From Streptomyces rochei (GTDB taxonomy: Bacteria; Actinomycetota; Actinomycetes; Streptomycetales; Streptomycetaceae): a DNA stretch of 62,386 nucleotides. A program made the translations under genes and the position numbers. Positions 26,046 through 34,021 of this stretch are shown one piece after another (the stretch's first letter is position 1; each line of letters begins with the position of its first letter). The notes beneath the pieces are model-generated. The model made no database searches and had not been told where the DNA came from. It saw only the letters and a list, made by a program, of their open reading frames with translations. The DNA is taken from assembly GCA_002155895.1 (NCBI GenBank), contig MUMD01000164.1, forward strand, positions 1 to 62,386. Direction: 5' to 3'.

Positions 26046-26056
26046 CTACCGGGTAG
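26046..26056. promoter_or_regulatory. Third CTACC..GGTAG dyad, 3' of the response regulator
   Basis: CTACCGGGTAG lies 19 bp after the response-regulator stop, preceded by CCCC as in the two promoter copies. It lacks the TTGGCTCC block and there is no plus-strand gene immediately downstream. It may be a partial site or a duplication remnant. Confidence 0.35.
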
Positions 26057-26141
26057 CTCGAGGCGATGAGGACGTTGGTCTGTCGTTGCGCCGGCACGGC
26101 GGTGGGGTGGGCCGTGCCCTACGTCCCTCGGGCCGTCCTTC

Positions 26142-26714
26142 TCAGACGCGGGTGAGTTCGGCGGCGCCGAAGGAGACGTCGAAGCGGTCGCACCAGATGC
26201 TCACACTGGTGTACCGGGACGGGTCGACGTCGGCCGGTACCTCGTAGTTCTGGCTGCCCTTGTTCCCCTTGAGCTTCCCCAGACTGACGTACTCCCCGTC
26301 GTCGAACACATGCCAGCCGGCCGTCCCGGACTTCACCGGCGCGTCGCTCAACCACACCCGCAGGTCCGGACCGTTGCTGGTGGCGAGGTTCTCGACGCGC
26401 ACGACGTGGGAGCCGTCGGAGAGCCGGAGCAGCCTCACCGTTCCCGAAGTGGTGTGCTCGTGGCTGATCAGCCCGCCGCTCGCCAGGGTCAGCGGTCCGG
26501 CGGCCGAGGCCGGCGGGGAAGGGGTGCCGTCGGCCGGCTCCCCGGTGGACGGCACCGGTGCGGACACGGCCCCGGGCAGCGCCTCGTTGACGGTCTCCTC
26601 CTGCCAGAGCTTCCACGGCTGGAACCAGTAGGAGCCGAAACCGCCCGCCGCGACGGCCACGGTGAGCGCACCGATGACCCACGGTCTGCCCAGCACACTT
26701 CGAAGACGTCTCAT
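26142..26714 (-). CDS. Membrane-anchored DM13-domain protein
   Basis: A 190-aa protein. One N-terminal TM segment ('VIGALTVAVAAGGFGSYWF' region, about 12-32) serves as anchor. A Pro/Ser/Gly linker follows, then a beta-sandwich with 'HTTSGTVRLLRLSDGSHVVRVEN', 'NGPDLRVWLSD' and 'VSIWCDRFDVSFGAAEL'. This matches the DM13 (electron-transfer, DOMON-like) domain, including its single Cys. The ATG at 26714 has GGGAGGA 6 nt upstream. It is divergent from the OmpR-type two-component pair, which may regulate it. Confidence 0.85.
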   Translation of the reverse strand: MRRLRSVLGRPWVIGALTVAVAAGGFGSYWFQPWKLWQEETVNEALPGAVSAPVPSTGEPADGTPSPPASAAGPLTLASGGLISHEHTTSGTVRLLRLSDGSHVVRVENLATSNGPDLRVWLSDAPVKSGTAGWHVFDDGEYVSLGKLKGNKGSQNYEVPADVDPSRYTSVSIWCDRFDVSFGAAELTRV

Positions 26715-26900
26715 CGCGATTCCTCCCGGCAGTAGTTGACCGGGAACCATTCAATGCGAGGAGAGGCCCGCACGGGCCGTCCGGCAGATGACGAAACCCT
26801 TACGCCCCGCGCCGGGATACGCATCGATGCTCGGGGCGAGCAAGGTGGTCACGATATTCGCCCCCCTCCCACGAGCGCATAACGCGCGAATCGGACCGCT

Positions 26901-26914
26901 GTTCCTTACGGAAC
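26901..26914. promoter_or_regulatory. Small dyad GTTCC-TTAC-GGAAC in divergent promoter
   Basis: A perfect 5-bp inverted repeat with a 4-nt spacer, about 68 bp upstream of the response-regulator start. It is a candidate binding or promoter element, but short enough to be chance. Confidence 0.25.
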
Positions 26915-26981
26915 GCGGACATCGCCGTCGGGTCGGCCCTCGGCGGCGACGCCCGCGGGCATGCGATGCGAGGCTGTGCGC

Positions 26982-27746
26982 ATGCAGCAGCCCCACGAGT
27001 CCGCCCGCGCGGACGCGTCCCCCAGCCGGCCCCAGGACGCTCCACCCCCGGCGGACCCCGCCCGCATTCTGGTCGTCGACGACGACCCGACGGTCGCGGA
27101 GATCGTCGCCGGTTACCTGCAACGCGCGGGTCACATCGTCGACCGGGCCGACGACGGTCCGACCGCGCTCGACCGGGCCGCCGCACACTGGCCGGACCTG
27201 GTGGTGCTGGACCTGATGCTGCCCGGCATGGACGGTCTGGAGGTGTGCCGACGGATGCGCGGCACGGGGCCGGTGCCAATCGTCATGCTGACCGCCCGCG
27301 GGGACGAGGACGACCGGATCGTGGGCTTGGAAGTCGGCGCGGATGACTACGTGACCAAGCCGTTCAGCCCTCGGGAACTGGTGCTGCGAGTGGAGTCGGT
27401 CCTGCGCCGCACCCGGCCGGCCCCCGCCCCGTGCCCGGCCTCCGCGGCCGGCCTGGCCGTCGACCCCGCCGCCCGCAGGGCCACCAAGGACGGAGCCGAA
27501 CTGGCACTGACCCTGCGCGAGTTCGACCTGCTCGCCTTCTTCCTCCGGTACCCGGGGCAGGCCTTCACCAGGGAGGAGCTGATGCGCGAGGTGTGGGGCT
27601 GGGATTTCGGCGACCTGTCCACCGTCACCGTCCATGTACGGCGGCTGCGCGGCAAGATCGAGGACGACCCGGCCCGGCCACGGCTGATACAGACCGTATG
27701 GGGCGTGGGCTACCGCTTCGACCCTGCCGGACGGGAGGCGGACTGA
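26982..27746 (+). CDS. OmpR-family response regulator
   Basis: A 254-aa protein. A disordered N-terminal tail of about 27 residues precedes the receiver domain, with 'VVDDDP' at 31-36, phospho-acceptor Asp77 in 'VVLDLMLPG', and 'VTKPFSPREL'. A winged-helix DNA-binding domain follows ('LTLREFDLLAFFLRYPGQ', 'VWGWDFGDLSTVTVHVRRLRGKIE', 'VWGVGYRF'). The ATG at 26982 follows GAGGCTGTGCGC, almost the context seen at 24104, suggesting a leaderless message. The histidine kinase begins 1 nt after the stop. Confidence 0.94.
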   Translation: MQQPHESARADASPSRPQDAPPPADPARILVVDDDPTVAEIVAGYLQRAGHIVDRADDGPTALDRAAAHWPDLVVLDLMLPGMDGLEVCRRMRGTGPVPIVMLTARGDEDDRIVGLEVGADDYVTKPFSPRELVLRVESVLRRTRPAPAPCPASAAGLAVDPAARRATKDGAELALTLREFDLLAFFLRYPGQAFTREELMREVWGWDFGDLSTVTVHVRRLRGKIEDDPARPRLIQTVWGVGYRFDPAGREAD

Positions 27747-27747
27747 C

Positions 27748-28860
27748 GTGCGCGACACCCTCCTCATCGCCGTCTACGCCTTCGCCGGTGCCGCCGCCGC
27801 CGGCCTGGCCGGCGCGGGCGTGCTGCGGCTGATCCGGCGTCGCTCACTGACGGCGTCGCTCGCCGTGGTGGCGGCCGTCGCCGTCCTCGCGATGCTCGCG
27901 GGCACCCTCGCCGTCGCCTGGGCGATGTTCCTGTCCCCCCACGACCTGACCGTCGTCACGACCGTCGTGGCGATGGCCGCCGTCGTCTCCCTCGCCACCG
28001 CGCTGCTGCTCGGCCGCTGGGTGGTCGCCCGAAGCCGCGAACTGGCAGAGGCGGCCCGCTCGTTCGGCGACGGCGGCGACTACGCCGCACCCACCACCCC
28101 GGCCACCGCCGAACTCGACGCGCTCAGCCGGGAGCTGGCGGCCACCAGCGCCCGGCTGGCCGAGTCACGCGCCCGGGAACGCGCCCTGGAGTCCTCCCGG
28201 CGGGAACTGGTCGCCTGGATCTCGCACGACCTGCGCACCCCCCTGGCCGGCCTGCGCGCCATGTCCGAGGCACTGGAGGACGGCGTCGCCGCCGACCCCG
28301 ACCGCTATCTGCGTCAGATCCGCACCGAGGTGGAACGCCTCAACGACATGGTCGGCGACCTCTTCGAACTCTCCCGCATACACGCCGGCACACTTTCCCT
28401 CGCTCCTGCCCGGATCTCCCTCTACGACCTGGTCGGCGACGCCCTCGCGGGCGCGGACCCGCTGGCCCGCGAGCACGGCGTACGGCTGGTCGGCGACGCG
28501 GTGGCGGCCGTACCGGTCGAGGTGGACGGCAAGGAAATGAGCCGGGTCCTCGGCAACCTCCTCGTCAACGCGATCCGCCGCACCCCTGCCGACGGCACGG
28601 TCGCGGTCGCCGCCGAGCGTTCCCGGGAGGGGGTGGTGGTCTCGGTGACCGACGGCTGCGGCGGCATCCCCGAGGAGGACCTGCCCCGGGTCTTCGACAC
28701 CGGCTGGCGCGGCTCCCACGCCCGTACGCCCCCGGCCGGCGCGGGTCTGGGCCTGGCCATCGTGCGCGGCATCGTCGAGGCCCACCGCGGCCGCGCCACG
28801 GTCCGCAACATCCCCGGCGGCTGCCGCTTCGAGGTGCTCCTGCCCCCGGCGGAAACCTGA
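27748..28860 (+). CDS. Sensor histidine kinase (HisKA class)
   Basis: A 370-aa kinase with three TM helices in the first 92 residues, a HAMP-like linker and HisKA with 'WISHDLRTPL' (His160). The HATPase domain has 'LGNLLVNAIRRTP', 'VTDGCGGIP' and 'GAGLGLAIVRGIV'. It starts at a GTG immediately after the response-regulator stop. The sensor is short and mostly membrane-embedded. It forms a pair with the upstream OmpR regulator. Confidence 0.94.
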   Translation: MRDTLLIAVYAFAGAAAAGLAGAGVLRLIRRRSLTASLAVVAAVAVLAMLAGTLAVAWAMFLSPHDLTVVTTVVAMAAVVSLATALLLGRWVVARSRELAEAARSFGDGGDYAAPTTPATAELDALSRELAATSARLAESRARERALESSRRELVAWISHDLRTPLAGLRAMSEALEDGVAADPDRYLRQIRTEVERLNDMVGDLFELSRIHAGTLSLAPARISLYDLVGDALAGADPLAREHGVRLVGDAVAAVPVEVDGKEMSRVLGNLLVNAIRRTPADGTVAVAAERSREGVVVSVTDGCGGIPEEDLPRVFDTGWRGSHARTPPAGAGLGLAIVRGIVEAHRGRATVRNIPGGCRFEVLLPPAET

Positions 28861-28901
28861 GCCCCCGGCCCCGCGGTCACCGCCGGCGCAACACAGCCCG
28901 G

Positions 28902-28917
28902 GCGGGCGGCCGCCCGC
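28902..28917. terminator. 16-bp perfect palindrome after the kinase gene
   Basis: GCGGGCGG/CCGCCCGC is self-complementary, about 40 bp past the histidine-kinase stop. It could fold with a tetraloop and terminate transcription, but GC-only palindromes arise easily in this composition. Confidence 0.35.
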
Positions 28918-29032
28918 ATGCCCTCGGCGAACCCCGCCCGCCGAAACGCCGGACTGCCGGACCGCCGTCCGGGAGACCGCACCGGGCGACCTCCCTCGCC
29001 CATGCCGTCGCGGGTGTCGGCTCCCTCTCCGG

Positions 29033-29437
29033 TTACCCGAGTTCACCGCGACGGAGGGCGTCCCTCATCTCGCTGAGCTTCGCGATCGTTGCCGGGGTCG
29101 GCTCCGGTGCCTGCTCGGCGAGTCGGAGGGCCTCGTCGATCTCGCTGAGCTTCCTGGAGGACAGGACGGCCGCCCGCTCGATCAGGTCGTCCCGGGACAC
29201 GGTCGTCAGCCACGTGCACGGTGTGAAGCCCGCATGCCGGAACGCGAGCCGCAGCACCCCTTCGAGCGGCAGTCCTTCATCGGCGCCGACCGTCACCTCG
29301 ATCCCCAGACCGCTGATGTCGACGCCCGCCGGAGCGACGACCTGCATCACTCGGAACCCTGACGCTTCGTCCCCTGACAGCAGGACGACGAGCCTCCGCT
29401 CGTCGAACCGGACCCACCAGACTTCGCCACGTTGCAC
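29033..29437 (-). CDS. MazF/PemK-like protein
   Basis: A 134-aa protein that begins 'MQRGEVWWVRFDERR', the MazF/PemK start in which 'RGEVW' leads into the first SH3-like strand. Later 'VLRLAFRHAGFTPCTWLTTVSRDDL' aligns with the 'I.....TVPRDRL'-type core. A helical tail of about 30 residues follows. MazF proteins are ribosome-independent endoribonucleases. No antitoxin of the MazE kind is visible. Instead the start lies inside the 3' end of the XRE gene, with GGAGGG 3 nt upstream of the GTG. Ribonuclease activity is inferred from family only. Confidence 0.7.
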   Translation of the reverse strand: MQRGEVWWVRFDERRLVVLLSGDEASGFRVMQVVAPAGVDISGLGIEVTVGADEGLPLEGVLRLAFRHAGFTPCTWLTTVSRDDLIERAAVLSSRKLSEIDEALRLAEQAPEPTPATIAKLSEMRDALRRGELG

Positions 29438-30270
29438 GATCCCTCCGATGCGGTGCCGGTGGACGAGAGCGCGGCGAGAAGGTGCAGCTTCTCGTCGCTG
29501 TCGCTGTCCTTGTCGGGGTAGTAGACGACAAGCAGGACGTCTTCGATGGGCAGTTTGTCGCGGTGCAGCCGTAGTTCACCGACCACGGGGTGGTGGACGG
29601 TGGTCGTTCCCCCCGTGAGGTCGCGCACGTCGTGGCGGGCCCACAGGGTGCGGAACCGCTGACTGTTCAGTGCGAGCTCGCCGACGAGTTCGACGAACCG
29701 GGGGTTGTCGGTGTCGTCCCCGATGGTCGTGCGGAGAGCGGCGACGAAGCCGGCCGCGGCCTCGGCCCAGTCCTGGTGAAAGGCCTGCTCCTCCGGATCG
29801 AGGAAGAAGGAGAGAAGCCGGTTCTGACCGGCTCGCAGGCGAGGGGAGAGCGCGACGGCCATGGGATTGGAGTCCAGAACATCGAAGGTGCGGCCTTCGA
29901 CGAACGCGGGAACCTGCAGATGGGCAAGGAGCTGACGCACCCGTGCCGGCACGTGCTCCGCTCGCCTGCGGCGCCGTGCCCTGGGACGGGGTGCAGCCAG
30001 TCCGAGCAGATACGTCTGCTCGACGTCGTCGAGTTGCAGGACGCGCGCGAGTGACGTGAGGACCTGGGGGGAGGGGTTCCTGTCGCGGCCGCGTTCCAGA
30101 CGCAGGTAGTAGTCGGGGCTGATTCCGGCGAGCAGGGCGACTTCCTCACGGCGCAGGCCGGGCACCCGCCGGTTACCCCCGGGCGGGAGCCCCGCCCGCT
30201 CCGGGGTGACCAGCGCCCGCCGGGCCCGAAGGTAGCTGCCGAGCCGGTTGCCGGAGTCCTCGTCCTTCAT
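29347..30270 (-). CDS. MmyB-type XRE helix-turn-helix regulator
   Basis: A 307-aa protein. XRE HTH at about 10-75 ('VPGLRREEVALLAGISPDYYLRLERGRD' is diagnostic of this family), then the MmyB-like ligand-binding domain ('LDSNPMAVALSP', 'SQRFRTLWARHDV', 'VYYPDKDSD'). The family normally ends soon after 'KLHLLAALS'. Here about 35 extra Ser/Gly/Lys residues run into the MazF-like gene, overlapping it by 91 nt in another frame. It is divergent from an SDR gene with a 22-bp palindrome between them. This regulator/SDR arrangement is very common in Streptomyces. Confidence 0.9.
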   Translation of the reverse strand: MKDEDSGNRLGSYLRARRALVTPERAGLPPGGNRRVPGLRREEVALLAGISPDYYLRLERGRDRNPSPQVLTSLARVLQLDDVEQTYLLGLAAPRPRARRRRRAEHVPARVRQLLAHLQVPAFVEGRTFDVLDSNPMAVALSPRLRAGQNRLLSFFLDPEEQAFHQDWAEAAAGFVAALRTTIGDDTDNPRFVELVGELALNSQRFRTLWARHDVRDLTGGTTTVHHPVVGELRLHRDKLPIEDVLLVVYYPDKDSDSDEKLHLLAALSSTGTASEGSCNVAKSGGSGSTSGGSSSCCQGTKRQGSE

Positions 30271-30374
30271 GCCGACACCGTAACGCGGGGTGCGTGACGC
30301 TGAGGGGGCCCTGACAGGACCAGGGAAGACCGGAGCCCTCCCACACCGGGCGGGTTCCGTCAAGGCTGGGTCAC

Positions 30375-30396
30375 CCGTGTCCTTCGAAGGACACGG
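30375..30396. promoter_or_regulatory. 22-bp perfect palindrome, XRE/SDR operator
   Basis: The half-site CCGTGTCCTTC is followed directly by its exact reverse complement, with TTCGAA at the centre. It lies between the divergent XRE start (30270) and the SDR start (30456). It is the best-formed operator in the window. Assignment to the XRE protein is inferred from position. Confidence 0.75.
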
Positions 30397-30455
30397 AACA
30401 GCACTGCGCCGTGAGCCTGCAGGCCGTCGGCGCCCTGGACCGAAGGGAAGACCTC

Positions 30456-31217
30456 GTGGATCTCTCCGACCGCACCGTTCTCGTCGTGGGCGGGACCTCC
30501 GGCATCGGCCGGGAACTGGCCGGCCGCTTCGCCGCAGCGGGCGGCACCGTGGCCGTCGGCGGCCGCAGCCCGCAGGCCCTGGCGGAACTCGCCGGTGAAG
30601 GCTTCGGCGCGTTCGGCATCGACGTCACGGACGGCGCCTCCGTCGAAGCCGCCCGCGATGCGGTGCTGACTCGGTATCCCCAACTGGACACCGTGGTGAC
30701 GATGCAGGGCGTCATGCTCATGGAGGACTTGCGCGACCCCGCACACTTCGAGGCGACCAGGACGACGATCGACACCAACCTGGTGGGCACCATCCGGGTC
30801 ATCGACGCCTTCACCCCGCACCTGGTCCGGAGAGGAGAAGGAGCCGTCATCACCGTCAGCTCCGGCATCGGGTTCCTGCCGTTCCCGCCCATGCCCACGT
30901 ACGCCGCTTCGAAGGCCGCCGTACACGCCTATTCCGAGGCGCTTCGCGCCCAGCTCGACGGCACGGGCGTCGACGTCGTCGAACTCGTCCCTCCGGCGGT
31001 CGCCACGGCGGGCCAGGAGAAGGTGAATCCGCGCGCGCTACCGCTCGACGCTTTCGCCACCGAGGTTATGGACCTGCTCGCGCAGGAGCCCACCCCTCGG
31101 GAAGTCCTGGTGAAGGGGGTCCTCATGCACCGCTGGGCCGAGCGTGACGGCACCTACGACGACCTTGTCGCCCAGCGCTCCCGGGCTTTGGCCATGCTGC
31201 CGGGCCGCGAGGGATGA
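30456..31217 (+). CDS. SDR-family oxidoreductase
   Basis: A 253-aa short-chain dehydrogenase. It has 'VGGTSGIG' (cofactor loop, about 10-17), a region with 'MQGVMLMEDL' where NAG normally stands, and catalytic Ser/Tyr/Lys in 'VSSGIGF' and 'YAASK'. The last third has 'VELVPPAVATAG'. Members resemble DltE/YdfG. The GTG at 30456 has AAGGGAAG 6 nt upstream. It is controlled, by position, by the divergent MmyB-type XRE. Confidence 0.88.
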   Translation: MDLSDRTVLVVGGTSGIGRELAGRFAAAGGTVAVGGRSPQALAELAGEGFGAFGIDVTDGASVEAARDAVLTRYPQLDTVVTMQGVMLMEDLRDPAHFEATRTTIDTNLVGTIRVIDAFTPHLVRRGEGAVITVSSGIGFLPFPPMPTYAASKAAVHAYSEALRAQLDGTGVDVVELVPPAVATAGQEKVNPRALPLDAFATEVMDLLAQEPTPREVLVKGVLMHRWAERDGTYDDLVAQRSRALAMLPGREG

Positions 31218-31250
31218 GCTGGTGCGGGAGGCGCTGTCGGTGGCCGGCTC

Positions 31251-31256
31251 TACTGT
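31251..31256 (+). promoter_or_regulatory. -10 box (TACTGT) for leaderless message
   Basis: TACTGT ends 6 nt before the ATG at 31263, consistent with transcription starting at the start codon. Confidence 0.4.
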
Positions 31257-31262
31257 TGCCTC

Positions 31263-31838
31263 ATGGGGAACTACTTCCAGACCGTCGTCGACCTCGACGC
31301 CTCACCTGCGGACGCCCGCACCCTTGCAGACAGCGGACTCGACTGGCTGGTCAGGGAGGGGATAGTCCGGGCCGAGCTCACCGACTGTGTTCTCGGGGGA
31401 CCGTCGGGGCATCCGCCCGGTCCGTCCTGGGCCAAGGCGGTCGATCAGGAGGACTGGGAGCCCAGCGGCGGACTCGCGATCGAGACCGGCCGCACCGTCT
31501 TCCACTGCGGTCAGGGCGACCCCAGGTTCGCGGTGTGTCCCCATTGTGCGGGGCGGGCGGATTTCTACACCGACCGGCTGGAGGAGATCGAGGGTGCGTG
31601 GGAACCCTTCGGTGAGGCCATCAACGCCTGGAGCGACACGGGCAGCGCGGCAGTCACCTGTCCGCATTGTCGGCGCACTGGCGACCTGACTGCGTGGACC
31701 TGGTCGGATGACTACTTCGCCTTGGGGTATCTCGGTTTCGAGTTCTGGGACTGGCCCGACTTCAGCCCCGGGTTCCTCGAAGGTCTCTCCCGCGCGCTCG
31801 GGGGGCATCGCACGGTTCTCATGGCAGGAAAACTCTGA
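31263..31838 (+). CDS. Conserved hypothetical protein with two CPHC knuckles
   Basis: A 191-aa acidic protein. Two 'CPHC' motifs, in 'FAVCPHCAGR' (about 94-97) and 'VTCPHCRRTG' (about 127-130), are spaced to bind one zinc. Trp-rich surroundings ('WTWSDDYFALGYLGFEFWDWPDF') follow. It begins 'MGNYFQTVVDLDAS'. I recognise it as a lineage-specific Streptomyces family of unknown role. No transmembrane part or signal is present. It is alone on its transcript, with a leaderless promoter. Confidence 0.8.
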   Translation: MGNYFQTVVDLDASPADARTLADSGLDWLVREGIVRAELTDCVLGGPSGHPPGPSWAKAVDQEDWEPSGGLAIETGRTVFHCGQGDPRFAVCPHCAGRADFYTDRLEEIEGAWEPFGEAINAWSDTGSAAVTCPHCRRTGDLTAWTWSDDYFALGYLGFEFWDWPDFSPGFLEGLSRALGGHRTVLMAGKL

Positions 31839-31909
31839 GGGAACCGGAGTTCGTACCTCCCCTCCCCGCGACGTTCTGAGCGGCGGACGTGCCTGCGATC
31901 CTTGGTCTC

Positions 31910-32095
31910 ATGAGCACACCACCAGACGGGTTGCCCGTCTACCGAGTCCTGACCGGTCCGGACGACGCCACGTTCTGCCGACGCGTGAGCGAGATGTTGG
32001 ATCTCGGCTACGAACTGCACGGAGGTCCCGCCGTCACCTTCAACGGTGAGAGCGTCATCGTCGCCCAGGCGCTCCTCTGGCCGGCCCGACCGTAG
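31910..32095 (+). CDS. DUF1737-family small protein
   Basis: A 61-aa protein. 'LPVYRVLTGPDDATFCRRVSEMLDLGYELHGGPAVTFNG' is the DUF1737 pattern: a short strand with R.LTG, a helix, then 'GY.L.G'. Function is unknown. I chose the ATG at 31910 because the DUF begins at once; a GTG at 31889 would add seven residues. Confidence 0.8.
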   Translation: MSTPPDGLPVYRVLTGPDDATFCRRVSEMLDLGYELHGGPAVTFNGESVIVAQALLWPARP

Positions 32096-32329
32096 GCCGC
32101 TCACCTGGTCGGAGACGGCGGCACGGGCGGTCGTTGTCGCAGCTCTTGCCGGACGGCAGACCCCGGCCCGCGCCCGGTCCTCGTCCCGCCCGGTGAGCCG
32201 GCGGCGGTCGCCGCCGGGTACAGCTCGAAGCCGCCACGTGGAGGATCGCGTCCAAGGCTTCATGCTCACCGAGCCGCGGTAGCGGGATATTGGCTGGCGA
32301 AACGGTCGTCCGGTTGGCAGGCTCGAGCC

Positions 32330-33187
32330 ATGAACGCCCAGTCCGAAGAGGTGCCGGGCCATTCCTGGCTCGGCGCTCCGATCGACGCCCGCTCTCTGTT
32401 CGCCCCGGAGCAGGACGCGTTGATGGCAACGCTGCGCCGCCTGGCGCCGGCCGACTGGGACAAGGAGGCGGTCCCGGGGTGGACGGTCCGGGATCTTGCC
32501 GCGCACCTTCTGGGCGACTTCTACGGGCGTCTCGCTCGGGATCGTGACGGCTACCGGGGCGGCCCTGGTTTCGCGCGGGGCGAGAGCCTGGAGGCGTTCA
32601 TCCACCGCATCAACCAGGAATGGGTCGACGCCTGCCGCCGGGTGAGCCCGACGGCTCTCATCGACACCCTTGACCTGATCGGCGGGCAGGTGGCCTCGTT
32701 CTTCGAAGCTGTTGACCTCGACTCGCCGTCGCTGGGGGTGTCCTGGGCCGGGATCGATCCGGCGCCGATGTGGCTGGACAGCGCCCGCGACTTCACCGAG
32801 TTCTGGACCCACCGGCAGCAGATCCGCCACGCCGTCGGCCAGGCTACCGATCACGATCCGCGCTATCTGTCCGTCGTCCTGGACACCTTCATGCGGGCCC
32901 TGCCCCACACGCTGCGCGAGGACAAGGCGTCGCTCGGTACGCGGGTCCAGGTGCGGGTCGACGGACCGGCCGGCGGCACCTGGACGGTGACGGCCACAGA
33001 AGGCCGCTGGTCGCTCGACGAGCCGGACGCCGATGGTCCTGCCGCGCGCGTCCGCCTGGACGCGGAGACAGCCTGGCGCCTGTGCACGCGCGGTATCCAA
33101 CCGGACGCCGCCGTGGCTCGCGCCCGGATCGACGGAGACCGTGAACTGGCCGAGGCAGCCTGCCGGGTCGTGTCCATCGTCTACTGA
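32330..33187 (+). CDS. Mycothiol-dependent maleylpyruvate-isomerase-like protein
   Basis: A 285-aa DinB/MDMPI-fold protein. The N-terminal four-helix bundle carries the metal-binding helix 'VPGWTVRDLAAHLLGDF' (about 44-60), then 'FWTHRQQIRHAVG' (about 162-174) supplying further histidines. A C-terminal MDMPI_C-type beta domain runs from about 190. In actinobacteria the family uses mycothiol as thiol cofactor. The specific substrate is not determined. It stands alone between a DUF1737 gene and a TetR gene. Confidence 0.88.
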   Translation: MNAQSEEVPGHSWLGAPIDARSLFAPEQDALMATLRRLAPADWDKEAVPGWTVRDLAAHLLGDFYGRLARDRDGYRGGPGFARGESLEAFIHRINQEWVDACRRVSPTALIDTLDLIGGQVASFFEAVDLDSPSLGVSWAGIDPAPMWLDSARDFTEFWTHRQQIRHAVGQATDHDPRYLSVVLDTFMRALPHTLREDKASLGTRVQVRVDGPAGGTWTVTATEGRWSLDEPDADGPAARVRLDAETAWRLCTRGIQPDAAVARARIDGDRELAEAACRVVSIVY

Positions 33188-33305
33188 CGCCGACCGGTTC
33201 GCGGCGGTCAGCGGAAGCACGGCCGGGGGCACACACGCGTCGCCCGCGAGTCGCCCGCGCGATCGACGCGCGGACAGGGCCGGTCCGCGGTGCCGTCAGT
33301 CTCGG

Positions 33306-33905
33306 TCAGGCCCGCAACCCGTCCACCGCGGTGTCGATCGCCGCCAGGGCCGCAGTCCGGTCGAGCCCCGCCCGCGAGACGAGCGAGAGACCCTGGACCA
33401 GATAGAGGAGCATGCTCGCCTGGGCCTCGGGCCGGGCCTTGTCCGTGACCTCTCCTGCGGCCTGGGCGCGCTCCAGTGCGGCCGTGACGATCTCGGTGAA
33501 CCGGGAGTACGAGCGGGCGACGATCTCCGTGGCTTCGGTGTCCTGGGGGACCAGTTCGGCGGTCGTGTTGCCGACCAGGCAGCCCTGCGGCACACCCACG
33601 TCGGAGATGAATTCGTCCAGCCGCGCGGGATGGGTCAGGATCTCGCGCAGCGCGGGCAGGAGCGGGCTGGTGTCGAGCGTGGCGATCAGGCGCCGCTCGT
33701 ACACCTCCCAGTAGAGCCTGACGGCTTCCAGGTAGAAGCGACGCTTGTCGCCGAACGTGCCGTAAAGGCTGCCGCGCTCGACGGACAGCGCGTCGACCAG
33801 GTCCTGGATCGACGTTGCCCCGTATCCCCGGGACCAGAACAGTTTGAGTGCGCGCTCCAGCGTCTGTTCCTTGTCGAACTCGCGGGGGCGTCCGGTTCGT
33901 GCCAC
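33306..33905 (-). CDS. TetR-family transcriptional regulator
   Basis: A 199-aa repressor. It starts 'VARTGRPREFDKEQTLERAL', with the HTH at about 28-50 ('TSIQDLVDALSVERGSLYGTFGDK') and a C-terminal ligand domain. The GTG at 33905 gives the typical RTGRPREFD N-terminus, whereas an in-frame TTG at 33941 would lie inside the operator. Divergent from two SDR genes and preceded by three ACTTCTTGA half-sites. Confidence 0.92.
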   Translation of the reverse strand: MARTGRPREFDKEQTLERALKLFWSRGYGATSIQDLVDALSVERGSLYGTFGDKRRFYLEAVRLYWEVYERRLIATLDTSPLLPALREILTHPARLDEFISDVGVPQGCLVGNTTAELVPQDTEATEIVARSYSRFTEIVTAALERAQAAGEVTDKARPEAQASMLLYLVQGLSLVSRAGLDRTAALAAIDTAVDGLRA

Positions 33906-33920
33906 GTCCTCGATACTACG

Positions 33921-33973
33921 ACTTCTTGACTTGGCGTTCAAGAAGTCATAGCTTCCGTCGCATCACTTCTTGA
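33921..33973. promoter_or_regulatory. TetR operator with three ACTTCTTGA half-sites
   Basis: ACTTCTTGA (33921-33929) and its reverse complement TCAAGAAGT (33938-33946) form a 9-bp inverted repeat with an 8-nt spacer. A third ACTTCTTGA at 33965-33973 lies 44 bp (about four helical turns) from the first. All three lie between the divergent TetR and SDR starts. Confidence 0.7.
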
Positions 33974-34021
33974 ACGGACGCACAGAAGTCGGTCGTCCTG
34001 GCCGACGCGAAGGGCGCGACA

